Source: Clostridiaceae bacterium | GTDB lineage: Bacteria; Bacillota; Clostridia; Oscillospirales; Acutalibacteraceae | NCBI GenBank assembly: GCA_016292785.1 | Contig: JAEDFL010000012.1 | Coordinates: 1-45,030 of the forward strand | Direction of reading: 5' to 3' | Length of the DNA stretch: 45,030 nt | Shown: one piece after another, positions 1 to 8,841 of the stretch | Numbering within the stretch: position 1 is the first letter of the stretch | Layout: each line of letters begins with the position of its first letter | Made by a program: the position numbers and the translations under genes | Notes under the pieces: model-generated | Told to the model about the DNA's origin: nothing | Seen by the model: the letters and a program-made list of their open reading frames with translations, nothing else | Database searches by the model: none

Positions 1-2
1 TC

Positions 3-245
3 ACAGCTCCCGACTGTCTGTGCGTTATCAGCGATAATCACGAGATGGACAAATTTGACGCCGAGCTGATGTTCGAGCAAACGGTTTCATTTATCAAAAT
101 GGCAATTCTTATCGACTCTCTTTCTTCCGAAGAGATCGGTCAATGTGACGGTTATTCCGCCATTGCAACTCAGAAAATGGTCGAGGACGGAGCTACAAAG
201 ATAAAAGAAGTTGCGTCAAAGGTTAAGGATATTCTTAATCTGTAA
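3..245 (+). CDS. C-terminal end of an unidentified protein (partial)
   Basis: The reading frame is open from the first bases of the window to a TAA at 243-245, so this is the 3' end of a longer gene whose start lies outside. About 80 residues are visible, with a hydrophobic patch (FIKMAILIDSL) followed by a helical, charged tail. An internal ATG at 45 is not preceded by a good Shine-Dalgarno sequence, so it is probably not the start. I do not recognise the family and assign no function. Confidence 0.55.
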   Translation, partial: TAPDCLCVISDNHEMDKFDAELMFEQTVSFIKMAILIDSLSSEEIGQCDGYSAIATQKMVEDGATKIKEVASKVKDILNL

Positions 246-299
246 GCATTTTTCTCCGATAATTGCCTAAATTTTTCAAAAGAATTTCAAATCATTTGA

Positions 300-327
300 T
301 TGACTTTTTTCTAAAAAAAGATAGAAT
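300..327 (+). promoter_or_regulatory. Predicted sigma-A promoter of the metallophosphoesterase gene
   Basis: TTGACT (300-305) and TAGAAT (322-327) are separated by 16 nt, just upstream of an AGGAGG ribosome binding site. Confidence 0.55.
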
Positions 328-350
328 AATAAAAATAAGGAGGATGAAAT

Positions 351-1562
351 ATGACCGGTTTCTTATTAAAAATTCTTTCCAAAATACTTTGCGTGATAAC
401 TGCAATCGCCCTGCTTTTTGCACCGATAACAAGGGCGGTAAACTCAGGTAATTATGAAAAAGCCGAATCGTTTGAAAAAGTTTCTTATGATAATCAGCTT
501 ATTCCTGAGCTTGACGAAGACGGATGCTGGACTTTCACTACGGATAGGGAGTTCAAAATCGTACAGCTGACAGATATCCACATCGGCGGCGGCTTGTTCT
601 CGCTTAAAAAAGATGCCAAAGCCATGAATGCCGTTGCCGCTATGCTTACGGCTGAAAAGCCTGATCTTGTTGTTCTTACCGGAGATATGGTTTTTCCCAT
701 GCCGTTCAAGGCCGGAACATTTAACAACGAGATCTCAACAAAGCTACTCATCACTCTTATGGAGCAGCTGGGTGTTTACTACACTGTTTGCTTCGGAAAT
801 CACGACTCCGAGGCTTACGGAACTCATTCAAGACAGGAAATATCTGATTTATGGGCCGATCCCGAGCTTAAATATTCTCTCTATCAGGAAGAACCTGATA
901 ATGTTGACGGCTACGGCAACCACATAATTAAGGTCAAAAATTCCAAGGGACTTGTTAAAAACGCTTTCTTTATGCTGGATTCGCACGATTACACCGACGG
1001 TGATATTCTCGGAATACAGTGGAAATACGATAGCATTCACGAGAATCAAATTCAGTGGTACAAGGACGCTGTGCTTTCAATAGATGCCAAAAACAAAGCT
1101 ATTGATTCTGAATGTCCGATGTTTTCGTCCCTCGCATTCTTCCATATTCCTCTCGAAGAATACGGAATGGCTTGGAATGAGTTTAAGGAAAATAACTATC
1201 AGGATACCGAAAACGTGAAATACTTTGACGGATGGTATCACGAGAGTGATGAAAAATCCTACTGTGGAGTATATCCTGACAATATGTTTGAAACAATGCT
1301 TGAGCTTGGATCGACAAAAGGAATTTTCTGCGGTCATGACCATATCAACAATGCCTCGCTCGAATACAAGGGTATTCGCCTTACCTACGGAATGAGTATT
1401 GATTATCTTGCGTACACCGATCTTAACAAAAAAGGTGCTCAAAGAGGCTGTACTGTAATCACCCTATCCCCTGACGGAAAGCTTTCGGTTTCACTTGAAA
1501 ACTATTATCAGGATAAATACCCTTCAAAATACGAAAAAGAAGAAGTCACAATGCAGTGGTAA
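351..1562 (+). CDS. Secreted or membrane-anchored calcineurin-like metallophosphoesterase
   Basis: This 403-residue protein has the ordered metal-ligand motifs of the calcineurin-like phosphoesterase fold: TDIH (Asp75, His77), GD at 111-112, GNH at 149-151, a later FHIP histidine and CGHDH near residue 326. The N-terminus (residues 4-30) is a hydrophobic signal peptide or anchor, so it should act outside the membrane. It resembles the DcrB/Purple-acid-like bacterial phosphodiesterases with unknown substrates. The ATG at 351 is chosen because AGGAGG lies 8 nt upstream. It is monocistronic, with its own promoter and a strong terminator. The substrate cannot be read from the sequence. Confidence 0.85.
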   Translation: MTGFLLKILSKILCVITAIALLFAPITRAVNSGNYEKAESFEKVSYDNQLIPELDEDGCWTFTTDREFKIVQLTDIHIGGGLFSLKKDAKAMNAVAAMLTAEKPDLVVLTGDMVFPMPFKAGTFNNEISTKLLITLMEQLGVYYTVCFGNHDSEAYGTHSRQEISDLWADPELKYSLYQEEPDNVDGYGNHIIKVKNSKGLVKNAFFMLDSHDYTDGDILGIQWKYDSIHENQIQWYKDAVLSIDAKNKAIDSECPMFSSLAFFHIPLEEYGMAWNEFKENNYQDTENVKYFDGWYHESDEKSYCGVYPDNMFETMLELGSTKGIFCGHDHINNASLEYKGIRLTYGMSIDYLAYTDLNKKGAQRGCTVITLSPDGKLSVSLENYYQDKYPSKYEKEEVTMQW

Positions 1563-1568
1563 AATAAA

Positions 1569-1604
1569 TTCGCCCCGTTTGTTAAAATCAACAAACGGGG
1601 CGAA
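1569..1604. terminator. Bidirectional intrinsic terminator
   Basis: A 15-bp perfect stem (1569-1583 with 1590-1604) and 6-nt loop is flanked by A-rich and T-rich tracts. It sits between the convergent metallophosphoesterase and Big_2 protein genes and can serve both. Confidence 0.9.
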
Positions 1605-1616
1605 TTTTATTATAAT

Positions 1617-2411
1617 TTAGATATACCAAATCCAGCCGAAAAGGACGATAATGATAATCCACTGAACAGACGAATATTTGACAGTTACCTTACATTCTGC
1701 GGTTGCTTCACCGTCCAGGCTCGTCGCCGTAATCGTTGCCGTTCCTTTTCCCGTCATTTTTACATTGCCCAGATTGTCAACTGTCGCTACCTTATCATTG
1801 GAGGACTCCCACTTGATCTGATCCGCACTGTAATTTGACTTGTATTCGATCTTCTTGCTGCTCTTGTAATCTGCGCTGATCGAATCACTGTTAAATTTAA
1901 TAAATCCTACGTCACTTCTGACAACAACGACCTTTGAGGTTACGTCGGTATTCACGTCGCCGTTCGTGATAACACAGCTTGAAAACTCAATCTTGAAATC
2001 CTTTGAGGTGACCTGTGCCGAAGTCTTTTTCTCAAATGTAACATCACATATTGAGGTGGCTCTGTCAAAAGTTTTAGTGGAAGCGATTGAGAACATCGCA
2101 GTCAGAGGGTTGGATGCGGACGAAACAATATAATACTGATCTCCGTACTCCAAACAGAGATTTTTGAAATCGGTTGTTTTATTTATCGCCTTACAGCTTC
2201 CGATGTTTGAGGAGAGCGCAGTAAATTTAACATCAAATGAATTGAATCCGCCGCCGTCATATGAGAATTCCAGAACGACTGTGGAAGCAGTCTGCGATTT
2301 GATCATATAGCTGAACTGAGGTACGCTTTCCGCCGAGGACGAAATTGCACAAAAGCCTGTCATCATAACCGCAACAAGCAAAACAGCCAGTATTTTTTTT
2401 AGTTTTTTCAT
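1617..2411 (-). CDS. Secreted Big_2 (bacterial Ig-like) protein with cohesin-like N-terminal region
   Basis: The 264-residue product has a signal peptide (residues 1-28, ending AISSSAES). Residues about 30-170 form a beta-rich region whose pattern resembles cohesin-type modules (inference). A Big_2 domain follows (about 172-245), with the typical WESSNDKVATVDNLGNV and GTATITAT strands. The protein ends in a short hydrophobic tail, IIIIVLFGWIWYI, which looks like a membrane anchor with nothing after it. The ATG follows GGGAGAATG. Likely cell-surface; binding partner unknown. Confidence 0.75.
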   Translation of the reverse strand: MKKLKKILAVLLVAVMMTGFCAISSSAESVPQFSYMIKSQTASTVVLEFSYDGGGFNSFDVKFTALSSNIGSCKAINKTTDFKNLCLEYGDQYYIVSSASNPLTAMFSIASTKTFDRATSICDVTFEKKTSAQVTSKDFKIEFSSCVITNGDVNTDVTSKVVVVRSDVGFIKFNSDSISADYKSSKKIEYKSNYSADQIKWESSNDKVATVDNLGNVKMTGKGTATITATSLDGEATAECKVTVKYSSVQWIIIIVLFGWIWYI

Positions 2412-2491
2412 AGGAATACATTCTCCCTTGCCTTATTATTTTGACCGTGCAAGCAACGCAAACAGCGATATTTACAACAATCCTTGTTTTA

Positions 2492-2520
2492 ATAATATTA
2501 TTAAAAAATAAATCTGTCAA
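2492..2520 (-). promoter_or_regulatory. Predicted sigma-A promoter of the Big_2 protein gene
   Basis: On the minus strand, TTGACA (2520-2515) and TATTAT (2497-2492) are separated by 17 nt, leaving a leader of about 75 nt. Confidence 0.6.
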
Positions 2521-2538
2521 TATTTATTTTATTTTTTC

Positions 2539-2567
2539 TGTACAAATTATATTCTCTTTGATATAAT
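2539..2567 (+). promoter_or_regulatory. Predicted promoter of the ymdB-recG operon
   Basis: TGTACA (2539-2544), 17-nt spacer, TATAAT (2562-2567), about 37 bp before the ymdB ATG. The -35 box is weak (4/6). Confidence 0.45.
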
Positions 2568-2604
2568 ATATGATATATTATCGGAATACAGAAAGTTGGA
2601 TCGT

Positions 2605-3390
2605 ATGAAATTACTTGCTTTGGGCGATGTTGTAAGCGACGGCGGCTGCCGTGCGCTTCTTCATAATTTGCCAAAGATAAAAAGGGAATACGGTATAGAC
2701 GTATGTATTGCAAACGGCGAAAATTCCGCCAAGGGCAACGGCATACTTCCCGAATCCGCAGACAATCTTTTTTCGGCAGGAGTTGACCTGATTACAACGG
2801 GCAACCACGTTTTCAGGCGCAAGGGAATATACGATTATCTCGATGAGCATGACTGCATTCTCCGCCCGTATAATATGCACCCCTCCTGCCCCGGAAAAGG
2901 CGTCGGAGTGATAGACATGGGAAAATACCGCATCGGAGTAATCAATCTCATAGGAACGGCTTTTTTTAACTCGAATAATTCAAACCCCTTTGACGCTCTT
3001 GACAGGGCGATAAGAGAGGTTGTAGACTGCAAAATCAAGATAGTTGACTTTCATGCCGAGGCAACGGGAGAAAAACGTGCTTTGGGCTTCTATGCCGACG
3101 GACGTGTTTCCGCTCTGTTCGGCACTCATACCCATGTTCGGACAGCCGACGCTCAGATTTTGCCGAAAGGAACGGGATATATCACCGATCTCGGAATGTG
3201 CGGAGCCGAAAACTCCGTGCTTGGAATTGAGCCGGAGTGTATTATCAGATCGCTGAAAACAGGTATGCCCACGCTGTATCAGGCAAAGGAAAGCGAAATC
3301 TCCGTCAACGGCTGTGTTTTTGAAATAAACGAAAGCACAGGTCTTACCGAAAGCGTCCGAACAATAACCGTAAGGGAGTTAATGCCATAA
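2605..3390 (+). CDS. ymdB: YmdB-family metallophosphoesterase (2',3'-cyclic-nucleotide phosphodiesterase)
   Basis: The protein (261 residues from this start) follows the YmdB/TIGR00282 pattern throughout: LALGDVV at the N-terminus, NGENSAKGNG, TTGNHVFRR, VDFHAEATGEK and GTHTHVRTAD, which together supply the two-metal site. The family is described as a 2',3'-cyclic nucleotide phosphodiesterase affecting RNA turnover and biofilm formation in Bacillus. The start is uncertain: ATG 2605 fits the family N-terminus, but a TTG at 2596 is in frame and neither has a good ribosome binding site. It is the first gene of a three-gene operon; its TAA overlaps the next ATG by one base. Confidence 0.88.
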   Translation: MKLLALGDVVSDGGCRALLHNLPKIKREYGIDVCIANGENSAKGNGILPESADNLFSAGVDLITTGNHVFRRKGIYDYLDEHDCILRPYNMHPSCPGKGVGVIDMGKYRIGVINLIGTAFFNSNNSNPFDALDRAIREVVDCKIKIVDFHAEATGEKRALGFYADGRVSALFGTHTHVRTADAQILPKGTGYITDLGMCGAENSVLGIEPECIIRSLKTGMPTLYQAKESEISVNGCVFEINESTGLTESVRTITVRELMP

Positions 3391-4982
3391 TGAAATATAT
3401 AAGAAAAGTGATTACCGCAATGCTGTGCCTTGCAATTCTTTTTTCACTCTGCGGATGCAAGGACGGTAAATCGGTGATCGACTCTATCTCCAATCTCGGT
3501 AAGCAGGATCAGCCTGCCCCGAAAGACGAAATAGGCTTCACAATCCCGTATCTGAGAACCGACTCGCTTGATCCGTTCAGTGCAACGGAAACAATGAACA
3601 GATATGTTGCGAGCTTGCTTTTCGATCCGCTTTACACGCTTAATTCAAGCTTTAGTCCAGTCGGAGTAATTGCAAAGGATAGCAAGCTTTTGGACAACAA
3701 GCTCACCGTCACAATAAAAAGCGGTCTGAAATTCACAGACGGATCGGCTCTTACCTCAGCCGATGTTGTCTATTCCTTTAACCGTGCCAAGGAAAGCATG
3801 GCATACATAGCACTGCTTGAAAATATCGAACAGGCTTCCGCCGACGGGATTTACAATATTGTTTTCACTCTTAAATCACCCGACAGCGGCGAAACCGCCA
3901 ATCTCACTTTCCCGATTATCAAAGAACTCTCGGATAAGAAGCAGGACGAGTATGACAGCACCGACGACGAGGACAATGATAACAGCAACAGCTCTCAGAC
4001 AAAGCTGCCAATCGGAAGCGGACGCTACACCTTTGTTTCAAATTCCGAAACAAAATATCTGCAATACAACGCTCAGCGGCTGGGCGGCTACACACCGACC
4101 TATGCCAAAATCGGACTTGCCGATGTTGCGGACACGGAAAGCCTCCAGAGCCTTTTCAATCTTCAGCGTATAGACTTCTACTGCGACAGCTTCAGCGACG
4201 GAAAATACGCAAAATTCAGCAAAATCAGCAGTAAGGTAGAGCTGACTAATTTCGTATACCTCGGCGTCAATTCAGGCAGCAGCGTTCTTTCCGAGCCGAA
4301 GGTGCGCCGTGCGATCGCCCTTGCACTTGACAGGAGTGTGCTTGTTTCCGATTCATTTGCAGGCTGTGCCGTTGCCACCTCTCTCCCCTTCCACCCGTCA
4401 TTCTACAAGCTGAAGAACTGCACCGTTCCCACTCTCAAAAACAAGACGGACAGCGCAGTTGAATTGCTTGAAAGCGTCGGCTACTCAAAAATCGGTGATA
4501 CGGGCGCAAGATATTCCGGGGATAAATCGCTCAACGTCACTCTGCTTGTGAACAGCGAGAACGACTTCCGCCGATCGCTCGCAAGGGGTATTCAGCAGTC
4601 GCTTGCAAAAATCGGTATTCTTGTAACTATCAGAGAATATTCATATTCCGATTATCTTACAGCGGTCGAAAACGAAAGCTTTGACCTTTATATCGGCGAA
4701 ACCGAGCTTTCAAACAGCTTCAATCTTTCAAAGTTTTTCTCCGAGGACGGAGGACTGAAATACGGAATCAATCAAAAATCAAAATCGGCAAATACCTATT
4801 CGGATTACATCGGCGGCGATGCGGAAATTCAGCAGTTTATTGACGCTTTTTCCGATGATCTTCCCTTCATTCCGATTGCATTCAGACAAGGAATCGCCGT
4901 AAAATCGGATAATATTAAGACCGATATCGTCACACATCCAAACGACGGTTTTGCCAATATAAACGAATGGACGGCGCAGTAA
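3390..4982 (+). CDS. Peptide/nickel-type ABC transporter substrate-binding lipoprotein (family 5)
   Basis: The 530-residue protein starts with a lipoprotein signal peptide ending in the lipobox LCGC, so the mature protein is anchored at Cys23. The body is a family 5 solute-binding protein (SBP_bac_5): SLDPFSATETMNRYVASLLFDPL near the N-terminus, LKFTDGSALTSADVVYSFNR at about 113-133, and VRRAIALALDRSVL at about 305. A low-complexity acidic linker (DSTDDEDNDNSNSS) interrupts it near residue 190. No permease or ATPase genes are nearby, so the transporter it serves must be encoded elsewhere, or it has a sensing role. It overlaps ymdB by 1 nt and abuts recG directly. Confidence 0.85.
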   Translation: MKYIRKVITAMLCLAILFSLCGCKDGKSVIDSISNLGKQDQPAPKDEIGFTIPYLRTDSLDPFSATETMNRYVASLLFDPLYTLNSSFSPVGVIAKDSKLLDNKLTVTIKSGLKFTDGSALTSADVVYSFNRAKESMAYIALLENIEQASADGIYNIVFTLKSPDSGETANLTFPIIKELSDKKQDEYDSTDDEDNDNSNSSQTKLPIGSGRYTFVSNSETKYLQYNAQRLGGYTPTYAKIGLADVADTESLQSLFNLQRIDFYCDSFSDGKYAKFSKISSKVELTNFVYLGVNSGSSVLSEPKVRRAIALALDRSVLVSDSFAGCAVATSLPFHPSFYKLKNCTVPTLKNKTDSAVELLESVGYSKIGDTGARYSGDKSLNVTLLVNSENDFRRSLARGIQQSLAKIGILVTIREYSYSDYLTAVENESFDLYIGETELSNSFNLSKFFSEDGGLKYGINQKSKSANTYSDYIGGDAEIQQFIDAFSDDLPFIPIAFRQGIAVKSDNIKTDIVTHPNDGFANINEWTAQ

Positions 4983-7010
4983 ATGGATATCTCCACCAAC
5001 ATTCAATTTCTCAAGGGCGTCGGTGAAAAGAGGGCTAAGCTGCTCGGCAGGCTCGGTATTTCCACCGTCGGAGATCTCCTGCGCTATTATCCGAGGGAAT
5101 ACACCGACTGGAGCAGGACAACAAGCATCGCCGCCGCACCTTTTAATGAGCCTTGCTGTATCAGAGCGACGGTCGATCACAAGCCTGTCGGCGCAAAAGT
5201 GAGCAAGGCGATGACAATTTACAAAACCGTTGCAACCGACGGCGAATCACTTCTGAATATCACAATATTCAACAGCAAATATACCGCAGAAAGCCTTGAA
5301 GCAGGTGAAGAATATCTGTTTTACGGCAAGGTCGGCGGCAATTTTCACCGCCGTGAAATGTCTTCTCCGCTTATAGAAAAGGCTTCGAGCGGACTTCGCA
5401 TACATCCGATTTACAGCCTGACGGCAGGCATAAATTCAAAATACATTGAAAAGCTTATCAGGCAAGTTTTTTCTTCGGGAAACGAGCATTTCACCGATCC
5501 CCTGCCTCAAAGTCTCAGGGATAAGCTCTGCCTTATGGAGATTAACAAAGCGATCCGTGAACTCCATATTCCGAGCAATGAGGATATGCTCAACGAGGCA
5601 AGGCGCAGAATAATTTTTGAAGAGCTTTTCATCTTCCAGCTCGGACTTATGAAGCTCAAGGGCAACCGAAAGGAAACAACTCCCGTAGTTGTCGGTCAGG
5701 ATTATACGCAGGAATTTCAGCGACTTCTCCCCTTTGAAATGACAGGAGCGCAGAAGCGTGCGGTAAGAGAGAGCGTCGGTCAGATGACGTCGCAGGTAAC
5801 GATGAACCGTCTTTTGCAGGGTGATGTCGGATCGGGCAAAACGGCGGTTGCGGCGGCTCTCATTTATACAATAGTCAAAAACGGCTATCAATGCGCCTTT
5901 ATGGCACCGACCGAGATACTCGCTCAACAGCACTATCATACCTGCTGTAAATTCTTTGAAAAAACGAACATCAGAGTTGAGCTTTTAACAGGCTCGGTCA
6001 CGGCGGCGCAGAAAAGAGCGATAAAGCAGAGATTAAAGGACGGTGAAGCCGATCTGATAATCGGCACTCACGCTCTCATTCAGGACGATGTGGAATTTCG
6101 TTCTCTCGGACTGGTTATAACAGACGAACAGCACCGTTTCGGAGTAAAGCACAGGGCGGCTCTGAGCAAAAAGGGCAGTAATCCGCACACACTCGTTATG
6201 TCGGCAACGCCCATTCCGAGAACGCTTGCGCTTATGCTTTACGGTGACCTTGATGTTTCCGTGCTCGATGAGCTTCCGCCCGGCAGACAGCCGATTGAAA
6301 CCTACTATGTCACGGGCAAGCTGAGAACGAGAGCTTTCGGATACGTCAGAAAACACCTTGATGAGGGCAGACAGGGATATATCGTCTGTCCGCTTGTTGA
6401 GGAGGGCGACGAAGATATCGCCTCGGCACAAAGCTATGCCGAAAACCTTTCTAAGGGATTTTTCAGCGGCTATGAGGTCGGTCTGCTTCACGGCAAGCTG
6501 AAGCCCAAGCAGAAAGAAGATGTTATGTCCCGATTTGTTTCGGGAGAAATAAAGCTTCTGGTTGCAACGACGGTAATAGAGGTCGGCGTGGATGTGCCGA
6601 ACGCCGTAATAATGGTAATCGAAAACGCCGAACGCTTCGGTCTTTCACAGCTTCATCAGCTCAGAGGACGAATCGGCAGAGGTCGGTATAAATCCACCTG
6701 TATTCTCATTTCGGATGCAAAAACCGCAACGGCAAAAAAGCGGATGGAAATAATGACAAAGACAACCGACGGCTTCAAAATCGCCGATGAGGATTTGAAA
6801 ATGCGGGGACCGGGCGATTTCTTCGGCGCACGACAGCACGGACTTCCGAACATGAAAATGGCGTCGCTGACGGACTCTGCACTTCTGACCGAGGCGCACC
6901 GCTTCGCAAGAGAGATCTTAACCGACGATCCTTTGCTTCAAAAAGCCGAGAATAAAAATCTTAATCAGGCTATATACGACCTGTTTAATTCGGAATATAT
7001 TATGAATTGA
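4983..7010 (+). CDS. recG: ATP-dependent DNA helicase RecG
   Basis: The 675-residue protein has the full RecG architecture: an N-terminal wedge region with the helix-hairpin LKGVGEKRAKLLGRLGI, Walker A GDVGSGKT at about residue 281, a DEQH box (DEQHRFGVKHR), SATPIPRTLAL, and helicase motifs V/VI (TTVIEVGVDVPNA, QLRGRIGR). The family remodels stalled forks and branched DNA. The ATG follows the TAA of the upstream gene with no gap, indicating translational coupling. Length is normal for the family. Confidence 0.95.
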   Translation: MDISTNIQFLKGVGEKRAKLLGRLGISTVGDLLRYYPREYTDWSRTTSIAAAPFNEPCCIRATVDHKPVGAKVSKAMTIYKTVATDGESLLNITIFNSKYTAESLEAGEEYLFYGKVGGNFHRREMSSPLIEKASSGLRIHPIYSLTAGINSKYIEKLIRQVFSSGNEHFTDPLPQSLRDKLCLMEINKAIRELHIPSNEDMLNEARRRIIFEELFIFQLGLMKLKGNRKETTPVVVGQDYTQEFQRLLPFEMTGAQKRAVRESVGQMTSQVTMNRLLQGDVGSGKTAVAAALIYTIVKNGYQCAFMAPTEILAQQHYHTCCKFFEKTNIRVELLTGSVTAAQKRAIKQRLKDGEADLIIGTHALIQDDVEFRSLGLVITDEQHRFGVKHRAALSKKGSNPHTLVMSATPIPRTLALMLYGDLDVSVLDELPPGRQPIETYYVTGKLRTRAFGYVRKHLDEGRQGYIVCPLVEEGDEDIASAQSYAENLSKGFFSGYEVGLLHGKLKPKQKEDVMSRFVSGEIKLLVATTVIEVGVDVPNAVIMVIENAERFGLSQLHQLRGRIGRGRYKSTCILISDAKTATAKKRMEIMTKTTDGFKIADEDLKMRGPGDFFGARQHGLPNMKMASLTDSALLTEAHRFAREILTDDPLLQKAENKNLNQAIYDLFNSEYIMN

Positions 7011-7045
7011 ATCAACCGGCTGAACGAAAAGTCAACCGGTTGATT
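7010..7045 (+). terminator. Intrinsic terminator of the ymdB-recG operon
   Basis: AATCAACCGG (7010-7019) pairs with CCGGTTGATT (7036-7045) and is followed by TTGTGTTT. The stem overlaps the last base of the recG stop codon. Confidence 0.75.
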
Positions 7046-7058
7046 TTGTGTTTCCGCA

Positions 7059-7100
7059 TCTAATGTCTAAAGTCTGTTATCCACAATCTAACGTCTAAAA
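7059..7100. repeat. TCTAANN heptamer repeats
   Basis: Copies TCTAATG, TCTAAAG, then TCTAACG, TCTAAAA are arranged with 7-nt periodicity in two pairs, next to the atpC terminator. The same heptamers recur at 25900-25910 and 26088-26108. Confidence 0.5.
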
Positions 7101-7103
7101 AAT

Positions 7104-7130
7104 CTCCTCCCCTTAAATCAAGGAGAGGAG
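7104..7130 (-). terminator. Intrinsic terminator of the atp operon
   Basis: On the minus strand, CTCCTCTCC (7130-7122) pairs with GGGGAGGAG (7112-7104) and is followed by ATTTTTTAG. It begins 12 nt after the atpC stop. Confidence 0.85.
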
Positions 7131-7142
7131 AAAAAACAAGTT

Positions 7143-7403
7143 CTATTTCCATTCAAAGCTGCCGGAGAGCAGGGTTACTCCCTTTTCGGAAACAGTGAGC
7201 AGTCCTCCGTCAACCGTGCCGAGCTTCTCCGTTCCGTCGGGAAGAACGACCTTACATTCGCAGGGCTTGAGCGCAGTTATAAACGGAATATGCCCTGCAA
7301 GTATCGCAAGATCACCGTCAATTCCTCTGGCGGTGAGCATCTGCGCCTGATCGGAATACTTATTTCCGTCAGGCGACGCTATTGTCAGCATAAAAGTGTT
7401 CAT
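7143..7403 (-). CDS. atpC: F1-ATPase epsilon subunit, short form without C-terminal domain
   Basis: The 86-residue product matches only the N-terminal beta-sandwich of AtpC (MNTFMLTIASPDG, GDLAILAGHIPFITAL, GGLLTVSEKGVTLLSG). Typical epsilon subunits are 130-140 residues and end in an alpha-helical hairpin that binds ATP and inhibits hydrolysis; that part is absent. A terminator follows the stop within 15 nt, so no decayed remnant remains. The ATG at 7403 is preferred; a GTG at 7409 overlapping the atpD stop is also in frame. Last gene of the atp operon. Confidence 0.88.
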   Translation of the reverse strand: MNTFMLTIASPDGNKYSDQAQMLTARGIDGDLAILAGHIPFITALKPCECKVVLPDGTEKLGTVDGGLLTVSEKGVTLLSGSFEWK

Positions 7404-7405
7404 AA

Positions 7406-8800
7406 TCACATCTTACCCGCCTTTGCAACGGCGTCGTCGATCGTTCCGACAAAGAGAAATGCGGATTCGGGCAGATCGTCGTGCTTACCCTCAAGGATCT
7501 CCTTGAAGCCTCTGATCGTCTCGGAACGGGGAACGTATATTCCGGGAAAGCCTGTAAACTTCTCCGAAACATGGAACGGCTGAGAAAGGAATCGCTGTAC
7601 CTTTCTTGCACGGTTTACAAGCAGCTTATCCTCGTCGGAAAGCTCATCCATACCCATAATGGCGATGATATCCATAAGCTCGTTGTAACGCTGAAGCACA
7701 CGCTGCACCTCTCTTGCAACGGCATAATGCTCCTCGCCGAGAATTTCGGGATTGAGGATACGGCTCGTTGACTCAAGAGGATCAACAGCAGGATAAATAC
7801 CCTGAGATGCAATGTTTCTCGAAAGAACGGTCGTTGCGTCAAGATGAGCAAAGGTTGTAGCCGGAGCAGGATCCGTAAGGTCGTCGGCAGGAACATAGAC
7901 CGCCTGAACCGAGGTAATCGAGCCTTTCTTGGTCGAAGTAATTCTCTCCTGCAAGGCACCCATTTCCGTTGCAAGCGTCGGCTGGTAACCAACGGCTGAC
8001 GGCATACGTCCGAGCAGAGCGGAAACCTCACTGCCCGCCTGAGTAAATCTGAAAATATTGTCGATAAAGAGGAGAACGTCCTGATTTTCCTCGTCACGGA
8101 AATACTCAGCCATCGTCAGTCCCGAAAGACCGACTCTCATTCTCGCCCCGGGAGGCTCGTTCATCTGACCGTAAACAAGCGCAGTCTTGTTGAGAACGCC
8201 CGACTCCTTCATTTCGTTATAAAGATCATTGCCCTCACGGGTTCTCTCGCCGACTCCCGTGAATACGGAAATACCGCCGTGCTGTTTGGCAATGTTGTTG
8301 ATAAGCTCCATAATAAGGACGGTCTTGCCGACGCCTGCGCCTCCGAAAAGACCGATCTTTCCGCCCTTGGAATAAGGACAGATAAGGTCAATGACCTTGA
8401 TACCCGTTTCAAGTATCTCGGTCGAGGTCGAAAGCTCATCATAGCTCGGCGCAGGACGGTGGATGTTCCACCTCTCCTTGGTTTTCGGCGTTTCCTGATT
8501 GTCAACAGCCTCGCCGAGAACGTTGAATATACGTCCGAGGGTTTCTCTGCCGACAGGCACGCTGATTGCGTGTCCCGTATCTGTTACGGGCGCACCTCTC
8601 GTCAGTCCGTCGGTCGAAGCCATGGCGATACAGCGGACGGTATTGTCACCGATATGCTGGGCAACCTCAACCGTCAGCGTTCTGTCACCGATAGGCACCG
8701 TCAGCGCATTGTCGATTGCAGGCAGATGCCCCTCGTCAAAGCGAACGTCAACAACGGGTCCCATTACCTGAGCTACGCTTCCTGTATTTGAATTATTCAA
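7406..8800 (-). CDS. atpD: F1-ATPase catalytic beta subunit
   Basis: The 464-residue protein has the P-loop GGAGVGKTVLI, the catalytic GERTREGNDLY segment, and the DELSEED-equivalent region (MDELSDEDKLLVNRARK). It forms the three catalytic sites of the F1 hexamer. The start is a TTG at 8800 with GGAGTGA 7 nt upstream; no ATG fits the conserved N-terminus (NTGSVAQVMGPVVDVRF). Overlaps or abuts atpC. Confidence 0.97.
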   Translation of the reverse strand: MNNSNTGSVAQVMGPVVDVRFDEGHLPAIDNALTVPIGDRTLTVEVAQHIGDNTVRCIAMASTDGLTRGAPVTDTGHAISVPVGRETLGRIFNVLGEAVDNQETPKTKERWNIHRPAPSYDELSTSTEILETGIKVIDLICPYSKGGKIGLFGGAGVGKTVLIMELINNIAKQHGGISVFTGVGERTREGNDLYNEMKESGVLNKTALVYGQMNEPPGARMRVGLSGLTMAEYFRDEENQDVLLFIDNIFRFTQAGSEVSALLGRMPSAVGYQPTLATEMGALQERITSTKKGSITSVQAVYVPADDLTDPAPATTFAHLDATTVLSRNIASQGIYPAVDPLESTSRILNPEILGEEHYAVAREVQRVLQRYNELMDIIAIMGMDELSDEDKLLVNRARKVQRFLSQPFHVSEKFTGFPGIYVPRSETIRGFKEILEGKHDDLPESAFLFVGTIDDAVAKAGKM

Positions 8801-8841
8801 TTATATCACTCCTTGAATGATCGCTTTTACATTTCGGACGG

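Noticed and set aside
7105..7142. Search for a decayed C-terminal domain after atpC
   Set aside because: The terminator follows directly, with no remaining coding-like sequence, so the short epsilon is not a local frameshift.
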